Shown here: piece after piece, positions 57,547-64,000 of the stretch | Layout: each line of letters begins with the position of its first letter | How positions within the stretch are numbered: position 1 is the first letter of the stretch | Source: Silene latifolia | Taxonomy: Eukaryota > Streptophyta > Magnoliopsida > Caryophyllales > Caryophyllaceae | NCBI RefSeq assembly: GCF_048544455.1 | Contig: NC_133534.1 | Coordinates: forward strand, 222,918,292 to 222,982,291 | DNA: 64,000 nt | Direction of reading: 5' to 3' | Notes under the pieces: generated by a model | Told to the model about the DNA's origin: nothing | The model's database searches: none | The model's input: the letters and a program-made list of their open reading frames with translations, nothing else | Made by a program: the position numbers and the translations under genes

Positions 57547-58564
57547 GTCCCCATGCCGATGTTGGTAATTTTGATTTCATTAGTAGCGGCCTAGTGTTTT
57601 TTCGCAATCTTTTTATCATTGCCTCGGCCAGTCCATTTTGTGTATGGACGTGTGCTACTGGGTGTTCAACATCTATGCCAATTGACATACAATACTCATT
57701 AAATGCTTGAGAAGTAAACTCTCCCGCATTATCCAGACGAATTTTCTTAATATTCTGATCTGGAAATTGCGTTCGTAGTCTGATTATCTGAGCAAGTAAT
57801 TTCGCAAGAGCAAAATTCCTTGTGGAAAGAAGGGTTACATATGACCATCTCGTAGATGCGTCAATTAGTACCATAAAATATCGAAATGGTCCACATTGTG
57901 GGTTAATTGGGCCACATATATCACCTTGAATCCTTTCAAGGAATCCCGGTGATTCATTCTTAATTTTGCTTGTCGATGGTCTTGTAATAAATTTTCCCAG
58001 TGAACATGCACTGCAAGGAAAATCACTAGATTTTATTACTCTGACATTCTTTAAAGGGTGTCCCAGTGAACTTTCAATAATTTTTGTCATCATGCCAGGT
58101 CCTGGATGACCTAACCTATCATGCCACAAAGTGAATGCGGTCTTATCATTTATTTTTGTTGATGACATCATGCTAGTTATAATGGGATTTATATGTGTAT
58201 AATATAAAACGGAAGAGTATGATGGCATTTTCTCAGATATGCATTTCTTGCCCAATTTTCTTATTGTTAGGCATAAGTATTCTTTAGAATTTTCTGTCAT
58301 GGTTTCAATATGATAACCATTTTGTCGCATATCTTTGAAACTGATCAGGTTTCGTTGTGACTTGCTCGAGTATAGCGCTTTATGTATTGTTATGCTTGTT
58401 CCCATTGGGAGTACGATGATAGCTTTTCCACAACCTTCAATTATTTCAGCGTTGCCGCATATAGTATTCACATATGCTTTAATTGACATTAATTCTGTGA
58501 AATATTTTTTTGTTTCAAGATAGTGTGAGTTGTCTTTGCTATCTATTAAGCATGCTTCTCGCAT
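57473..58564 (-). pseudogene. Copia C: protease and integrase
   Basis: 363-codon frame. The protease site reads CLIDSKDNSH (family DSGTTH or DSATTH), so the Gly of the triad is replaced. HHCC zinc site H148, H153, C184, C187. Integrase D215 (GDICGP), D278 (RLDNAGEF), E314 (NGLAEAM). Ends in a frameshift near 57510. Confidence 0.88.
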
Positions 58565-58732
58565 CGGTTGTCATATCTAAAACATTAAAATAAAGACTAT
58601 TAATATTGTTTGATAATTATGTTTAGGATGCAATGAAAATGGAAACTAGTATATTACATTATTTGAGGTAAGAAATAAAAGCATATTAAACATGGATGCA
58701 TAGTAAGATTTAAAATATAGGTAACATATTTT

Positions 58733-59752
58733 CTACATAGTAGATGTCATATTGAATCCACTACTCCCGGCGCCATCATCCAGAAAGTAGTTTGCCGTTT
58801 CGATCATGTCTGATTCAAGCATGTCAGTCTCAACCATGTTTGATTTAGGCATATTGGATGTTAATGGTATGGCATCAGTAATAAAATGTGCCTCAGGCCT
58901 TTTATTCTTTTGCCTGATGGATGCCTGGTAGAGGTCGACAAAGTGTTTTGGCGTGCGACACGCGCGAGCCCAGTGTCCTCCTAGACCACACTTATTACAA
59001 GTAGTTCTAGGTTTTTCAATATTTTCGGGATAAGCCTTCCGCTTTCCGTAATGTGGTTTTTTAAACGTATTTTGACCTCTACTTAGGCCGTAACCACGTC
59101 CTCTACCGCATCCTCGCTTATTGATCCGTCCACGCCCACTTCTAGCAACAAAATTTGCCTCAGGTATTGCAATAGATCCACTTGGCCTCAAATTGTCGTT
59201 TTTTAACAAAACATTGTCATTTTGTTCAGCGACTAAAAGTATTGCAATAAGGTCAGTGAATTTTTCAATTTTGCTTTGCCTTATTTGTCTTTGAAAATCA
59301 ATATTGCGTTTGCCCATAGTTGAGAATGTTTTCTCGATTTTAGTGAAGTCGCTAACTTCATGACCACAATACTCCAATTGTGAGGCAATGCGAAATAGGG
59401 CCGAATTATATTCGTTTACCGAAGTAAAATCTTGGAAACGTAAGTTTTCCCATTCATGGCGAAGTTTAGGGAGTAGGAGATACTGTTGATGTCCAAACCT
59501 TTCCTCAAGGCGAGTCCATAATTCAGAAGGGTCTCTTATTCGCAAATACTCATTTTTTAGCCCTTCATCCATATGATGTCGTATAAATATATGAGCCTGT
59601 TGCTTTTCTTGGTAGGTACCAAAATTACCTACCTCAACAGTATGATCGAGGCCCTTGGCTCCCAAATGGGCTATGACATCGTCTTTCCATAGCAGGAATT
59701 TCTGCCCAGATAAATCAAGAATATCGAAGTCTCTTTTGGCAATGTGAGACAT
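58733..59752 (-). CDS. Copia C Gag
   Basis: 339 residues, open. A KDDVIAHL N-terminus, a helical core (ELWTRLEERFGHQQ, LRHEWENLRFQDFTSVNEYNS), an Arg/Gly-rich stretch, then CCHC knuckle CNKCGLGGHWARAC at 252-265. Ends with repeats of NMVETDMLESDMIETA type. The stop at 58733 separates it from protease; in intact relatives the two are usually one frame. Confidence 0.85.
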   Translation of the reverse strand: MSHIAKRDFDILDLSGQKFLLWKDDVIAHLGAKGLDHTVEVGNFGTYQEKQQAHIFIRHHMDEGLKNEYLRIRDPSELWTRLEERFGHQQYLLLPKLRHEWENLRFQDFTSVNEYNSALFRIASQLEYCGHEVSDFTKIEKTFSTMGKRNIDFQRQIRQSKIEKFTDLIAILLVAEQNDNVLLKNDNLRPSGSIAIPEANFVARSGRGRINKRGCGRGRGYGLSRGQNTFKKPHYGKRKAYPENIEKPRTTCNKCGLGGHWARACRTPKHFVDLYQASIRQKNKRPEAHFITDAIPLTSNMPKSNMVETDMLESDMIETANYFLDDGAGSSGFNMTSTM

Positions 59753-59765
59753 TTTTCTATGTAAC

Positions 59766-59805
<40 letters not shown>

Positions 59806-60030
59806 TTAGAAAACAAGAATAGTTATGTTCAAGTTTTTTTTTCCCTTAATTAATTCAACATTATTACCTTATTGCGGTTAGTGGTCTTGTTATTCATTTA
59901 TTATAATTCAAATTGGTCATAGATTAAGATTATTTAAAGGAAGATAATTCAGCTTAATCAAAAGATTACAATAAAATTAATATAAAAGCATAAATAACAA
60001 TAAGTAACAAGAGCTAAATATGCATAAAAC
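59753..60030 (-). other. leader with (A)34 run and possible splice acceptor
   Basis: The + strand has 34 As at 59768-59801. On the minus strand TTGTTTTCTAACAG precedes the T run and could serve as a splice acceptor. Otherwise AT-rich. Confidence 0.5.
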
Positions 60031-60192
60031 TTACTTATTATTCATAATATGAGCTAAAAACATAGCGAAAAGGGCAACTAATACAATTATTATTATCATT
60101 AACCAACTAAGCCGGGTTTCTAACTCACGAAGATTTTTCTTAATAGAGCGCATGCGCTCGTCTTCGGGTATTGTATCCTTATTATTATCCAT
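60031..60192 (-). CDS. small one-TM protein in the leader of Copia C
   Basis: 53-codon frame, ATG at 60192, stop TAA 60031-60033. A charged N-terminus (KDTIPEDERMRSIKKNLREL) is followed by a strongly hydrophobic segment of about 20 residues (LMIIIIVLVALFAMFLAHIM) and a short tail NNK. Predicted type: small single-pass membrane protein or coiled-coil plus anchor. I do not recognise a family. It lies upstream of gag in the element's own orientation. The stop overlaps GTAAGT, which resembles a splice donor. Confidence 0.4.
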   Translation of the reverse strand: MDNNKDTIPEDERMRSIKKNLRELETRLSWLMIIIIVLVALFAMFLAHIMNNK

Positions 60193-60678
60193 TTTTTTTT
60201 CTCGTGATTTTGGATAAGAGAAGAAGTGAGTAAAATGATAGAGTTTATAAGGGTTTTATAGGGGTTAAAAATACTGTAGTGTCGGTGGTAATAGTGATAA
60301 TATTAAAGGAAAAAAAAATATTAAACTTAAAGAAAATGTTTACGATTATCAATGAGATATTCAAATAAAATTAGAAACAAGATGTAATACATATGGAAGG
60401 ATATTAGGCTCTTAATGCATACTACATATGATATTAATACTATCTTAGACATGCAATTACAACTTCTATTTTCAAATTATTATACTTATATTATACTTAT
60501 TATACCCAACAAACTTGACTTTTGCTACACCTAACTATGACTTTTGCTACACCTAACTATGACTTTTGCTACTATACTACCACTGACAATTTTTTTCTCT
60601 TCCTCATTTCTACATTTTTCCAAGTCTCTCGTTGTTCTTTGAGAGACAAAAAAAAAATGCTTCATTCCAAAAGCTCTA
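60193..60678 (-). other. AT-rich leader with short tandem repeat
   Basis: Three units of about 22 bp (GACTTTTGCTACACCTAACTAT) at about 60508-60571. No coding seen. Confidence 0.7.
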
Positions 60679-61233
60679 TTAAATAACAACCTTCATAATA
60701 TCATCAAAAATAAAATAAAATATTTTACTACCATGGCTAACGATTTTAAAAAAAAACTTGCAGACGATTGACATGGTGGTCGTTATCTGACGTTTCTCGG
60801 CCGATGTTGCCGGCCTAGGTGGCCCTAAGAGGCCGTCGGCTGGGGTAGATGGTTCAGTAATAATATTAGTATTGGGGCGTTTTTCGCGGATGGAGTCGGT
60901 TGATTCGGTTGACTCTGAGGACACTTGTTCGTCTCTTGGTCTCTTCAAGCGAGACGTTCCCGCTATATTCTCGGGAAAAAATTGTCGGGTTTTGTGACAT
61001 TTTTTGGTTTCTCTGTCTACTTGACTATTGAGGTTGGTTCGGATCGGTTTTGATAAGTGTTGATTAAGTGGAGCAACAACCGATGGTTCACTCGGTTGTG
61101 GTTGTGGTTGTGGTTGTGGTTGCGGTTGCGGGCAAGCAACATGGATATTTATAGGTAAGTCATTAGTAGGTTCGGTGATCAAATATATGTTAGAATTTGA
61201 GATATAACTTAAAATAGTGATGTCCCATGACAT
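60679..61233 (-). CDS. 184-residue ORF upstream of gag in Copia C, unknown
   Basis: Open frame on the element's strand between PBS and gag. It has a (PQ)7 tract near residues 35-48, a basic/Ser-rich middle (SRLKRPRDEQVSSESTESTDS) with a possible nuclear-localisation-like KRPRDE, then a PADGLLGPPRP stretch and a hydrophobic Phe-rich end. I do not recognise it. The last 30 residues look less protein-like, so the true end may be a splice site (the + strand CTTGCAGACG region near 60760). Confidence 0.35.
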   Translation of the reverse strand: MSWDITILSYISNSNIYLITEPTNDLPINIHVACPQPQPQPQPQPQPSEPSVVAPLNQHLSKPIRTNLNSQVDRETKKCHKTRQFFPENIAGTSRLKRPRDEQVSSESTESTDSIREKRPNTNIITEPSTPADGLLGPPRPATSAEKRQITTTMSIVCKFFFKIVSHGSKIFYFIFDDIMKVVI

Positions 61234-61339
61234 TGTTGATCCATGTTAAAAATATTATTTAGTAATATAATTGTTTGAAAAAATTTTTTCTAAGAGCTAA
61301 ATTATTACGAGTATTTTGAAAATGATACCTTGCGAATTC

Positions 61340-61362
61340 GGAGCAAGCTCGTGCTGATAACG
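61340..61362 (-). promoter_or_regulatory. primer binding region of Copia C
   Basis: Minus strand CGTTATCAGCACGAGC directly after the 5' LTR, a motif seen after LTRs of several plant Copia elements. Confidence 0.65.
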
Positions 61363-61577
61363 TGTTAAAGATTACGATTGAGAGTGAAAGATTGAGAGTG
61401 AAAGTTGTGTGTTTTCTCATTCATCGAGTACGGTATTTATACAACGTAATACGGTGTGTATACATTAAATGCACGAAAGACATTTGCCATATTTATTGTA
61501 GTAAATGTAGACTTATGGGAGGACGGTGGAGTAAATCCCGGAGGTGAGATTTTCACCTTGACTTTGTGTTTACAACA
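61363..61577 (-). repeat. 5' LTR of Copia C
   Basis: 215 bp; four differences from 44603-44817. Confidence 0.94.
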
Positions 61578-61582
61578 GAAGA

Positions 61583-62988
61583 GTCATTTTACGACTATAA
61601 ATTTCACGCTAAAAGCTCGTGGTTTCTCTCATGTCTCAATGGCTGTAGTCATCACTCGTCAGCCTCCACCGCCACAAGTCGACCGGTCGCAAATGTTTAC
61701 TCCCTTCATTGGTGGTTGTTAATGGATAACAAGTGAATAATAATGGACATGGATGACCAAATTACTCATTAGATAACGAGATTTGCGACCGGTCGGATAG
61801 GACAAGCTCAATTCAAAATTGGGGTTAAATATGAGTCTATTATGAGTGTGTCAGGTTATTCAGGCTTAGTCAGCCAATTTCACCAAGTCCACCAACCACT
61901 AACTTACTTCTCTTAATACTTCAATAGGTCTTCCTTGAGACGAATATATCCGTCTTAACAAAATGGGACAAATAAAACCTCACTTGCATTGATGGGATGC
62001 GATACTTGACCGTCTTATGGTTAAGACGGATATGTCCGACTTGAATAAGAATTTGTGCTCTAAATATTTGCATTCAAAACAAATGAAGAACAGTTTTAAA
62101 ATTTCAAAAACGTTGGGAGGAACTAGGAAGTACCAAATATTATTGAATCTAGGTTCCCTTTCATCCATAAAATTTGTATTTGTAACGTTTTCTATTTTCA
62201 ACAAATTTACAAGATTGGCAATATTTATAATGCCCCGGAGCTATGCTATACGGAGTACTAAATATCGTAAACCCTTGGGAGACTATTTCACAATAACTAG
62301 CCAAACATTTGTAGAACCGTCTAAAAAAATAGTCAAATGTCTGAGGCAAATGTGATATGCACCAGAGCTGTTGAGTGAATTAAGAATGAGAAGATGGACC
62401 TCATTCGTCATTTTGTTTGTCATAAAACAAAACCAACACCCAAACAAGCAGAACACAATTACAAGTTTAAAACAAGCTTGGCTAATAATTGTCACAAATT
62501 CATGTTGAATGATCAAGGACTTACCCCTTGAATACACATCCATTCACACAACACATACGGAGTACTAAACCAATAAGAACTTCTAGATCTCAAGGTAGTC
62601 CTATGAGCTAAACTCAATTGCTTAGAATTCATAGATCTACAGCAAAATCTTAATACTATACATGAGGGAAAGGTGAAAAACTTAATCAAAGCCTTAAAGC
62701 TCAAATTATCGTATCAGGGGATTGTGTTACCGAAATACCTAAAATGATAAACTTAGTTCATACAAGTAAAGCGACACTGGGAAGCATATGAGCAAAGAAA
62801 AGTAAACTAGTTAAAGGACACTCACGGAAAATTTTTTCAATGAAACTTTCCACCTAAACATTGCCCATTTAAGTTCAAATATAGTTAAGTGATAAACATA
62901 ACATTGCATCAAAAATCTGAAATGAATTAAACACAACAAACTTTTACAAGACGGCTCATATGCAACCAAACCATTAACCCTAAAATAT
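61583..62988. other. intergenic, no gene recognised
   Basis: Contains the inverted-repeat element below and a GACGGATATG-type remnant (about 61935-62055). Short open frames lack any recognisable motif. Confidence 0.5.
61680..61795. mobile_element. 116-bp inverted-repeat element
   Basis: Perfect 15-base inverted ends CGACCGGTCGCAAAT (61680-61694) and its complement (61781-61795), 86 bp apart, themselves containing the palindrome ACCGGT. No clear TSD, so the superfamily is unknown. Confidence 0.5.
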
Positions 62989-62998
62989 AATGGAGGAA

Positions 62999-63633
62999 AA
63001 TTTGCCAGGTCAAGGATCAGGCCTGCTTACTGTAATGGGAAATGGAGTACAAACACAGGGATATATAATGTTTCTGTGGGGTATACTTGGCTGCAGGGAG
63101 ATCAAACTAAAGTATCTTGGTACCCTGTTATATGGAACAGGCTCAATATTCCCAAGCATTCATTTATAGGCTGGTTGGCTGTTCAATGTAGATTGATGAC
63201 AAAGGACAGACTGATCAGATTTGGCATCATAACTGAGGGCAATTGTGATATGTGTATGGAACATCTTGAGGATCATAGTCACCTGTTGTATGGTTGCAGG
63301 TTTAGTTCCAGCTGCTGGAAACTTTTGGCTGCCTGGTTGGAGGCTGATTTACCTAGTACAGGGATTATGGAATGGTGCTGTGTGTGGAGATGCAGGTCTT
63401 TGATGAAGAAGAAGATTGTTATAGCTGCTGCTATGGCAATGATTTACCAGATTTGGATGGCTCGAAACATCTGCAGACTGGAGAGCAAGTTACTTCATCC
63501 TGCTTATACGGTTAAAACTGTCCCAAGATATGGTGAAGGGGAGAGGACAAGACTGGAAGTGGACATCAAAATTTCAACGTATGCTATGGACACCATGGAT
63601 GTAATACTTAGTATCAGTCAAGGAAAAATGTAG
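62999..63633 (+). pseudogene. LINE zf-RVT fragment
   Basis: Frame open from at least 63040 (YNVSVGYTWLQG; ATG at 63076) to TAG 63633. It is the RT zinc-binding region: VSWYPVIWNRLNIPKHSFIGWL, RLMTKDRLIRFGI, CDMCMEHLEDHSHLLYGC. No RNase H follows, unlike the LINE at 37065, so it belongs to another LINE lineage. Confidence 0.88.
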
Positions 63634-63712
63634 CTAATGCTTGCTTGTAATGGTGATTTTATACTTACATCTGCTTAATTATTAATATAATTTTCACATT
63701 TCACTAAAAAAA
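62999..63712 (+). mobile_element. second 5'-truncated LINE, 3' end
   Basis: Flanked by AATGGAGGAA (62989-62998 and 63713-63722) and ending in a short A run (63704-63712). Only the last 0.7 kb of a LINE is present. Confidence 0.85.
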
Positions 63713-63722
63713 AATGGAGGAA

Positions 63723-63869
63723 TTGGATTGATAAGTGAGACCACCATGAGATACATGGTATTAGATTCTTACCATGGCGGCAAAGCAAGCAAACCCCAAG
63801 GGCCTACTGCTGCCTAGCCAATGATAAGTAACATTGCATTCTGTTTCTCCAGCGCATGGTGACTATTAA
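63723..63869. other. short intergenic stretch
   Basis: Nothing firm. A GTAAGAAT splice-donor-like site on the minus strand near 63770 is noted but unsupported. Confidence 0.3.
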
Positions 63870-63980
63870 GGACCTATTCTTTTGGATCGAAAATCTGTAA
63901 TGAAATGAACTAAACTAAACTGAATATTTGAACAAAACTGAAGTGAAGTGAGCTCCAATTAAGTCCAAAAGAACATGGCC
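63870..63980. mobile_element. 111-bp PIF/Harbinger-like MITE
   Basis: TIRs GGACCTATTCTTTTGGAT (63870-63887) and the complement of GGCCATGTTCTTTTGGAC (63963-63980) match at 14 of 18 bases. Flanking TAA on both sides (63867-63869 and 63981-63983) is the expected 3-bp TSD. Confidence 0.7.
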
Positions 63981-64000
63981 TAATTGTAGCCACATTCTGA

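Larger units (their letters stand above)
44603..61577 (-). mobile_element. short-LTR Copia, element C, split by Tat element T
   Basis: Minus-strand Copia with 215-bp LTRs (44603-44817 and 61363-61577, four differences by eye) and perfect TSD GAAGA (44598-44602 and 61578-61582). PPT AAGGGGGAG at 44818-44826. PBS region at 61340-61362 (minus CGTTATCAGCACGAGC). Without T it is about 6.8 kb. Coding is frameshifted. Lineage within Copia not assigned. Confidence 0.95.

Noticed and set aside
63723..63790. Possible host exon with GTAAGAAT donor on the minus strand
   Set aside because: Short frame, no recognisable protein, and no second exon visible before the window ends.

Overview
The window is plant nuclear DNA, almost certainly from a dicot. 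It is dominated by LTR retrotransposons nested inside one another, with one clear small host gene. Evidence for a plant: Tekay/Del-type Ty3-gypsy chromoviruses with chromodomains, Copia elements, a Tat-type gypsy element, LINE 3' ends with poly-A tails, a Helitron, MITEs, and a three-exon CYSTM (cysteine-rich transmembrane module) gene. I see no rRNA, tRNA, CRISPR array or bacterial operon. A Caryophyllales origin is only a guess from the general look of the intergenic repeats.

Layout. (1) 1-35.9 kb is one nested complex. An outer element O (5' LTR 1300-2626, + strand) carries an ATHILA ORF1-like gene instead of recognisable gag-pol. A non-autonomous Helitron (3324-6174) sits in its leader. 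Its ORF was split twice by Tekay chromoviruses: element M (7963-16356, minus, TSD TTATG) and element E (17239-34801, plus, TSD ACCGC). E was then split in gag by a very young Angela-like Copia, element A (19728-28990, minus, TSD GGATT). (2) 35.4-38.1 kb holds a broken LTR-like stretch, a MITE, a GGGTC minisatellite and a 5'-truncated LINE (37065-38125, 13-bp TSD). (3) 38.4-39.5 kb is the CYSTM host gene on the minus strand. (4) 40.5-43.7 kb is an internally deleted Tork-like Copia (K) that lacks integrase and reverse transcriptase but has a run of six short GC-rich hairpins before its 3' LTR. (5) 44.6-61.6 kb is a short-LTR Copia (C, minus, TSD GAAGA), interrupted inside its reverse transcriptase gene by a 10-kb Tat-type gypsy element (T, 45537-55660, minus, TSD CAAGT). 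T carries an antisense gene with its own TATA box and an intron. (6) 61.6-64 kb holds an inverted-repeat element, a second LINE 3' end (62999-63712) and a 111-bp MITE.

How it fits together. No element looks fully competent: each has frameshifts, nonsense codons or deletions. Element M keeps one uninterrupted 1085-residue pol frame, and A has LTRs that differ at only four positions by eye. The nesting and exact target-site duplications give a relative order: O before M and E, E before A, C before T. Three Tekay-type LTR families (O, M, E) share two unusual features: arrays of a 14-bp palindrome (TACTCG-NN-CGAGTA) just upstream of the likely TATA box and again upstream of gag, and a conserved hairpin block inside the LTR.
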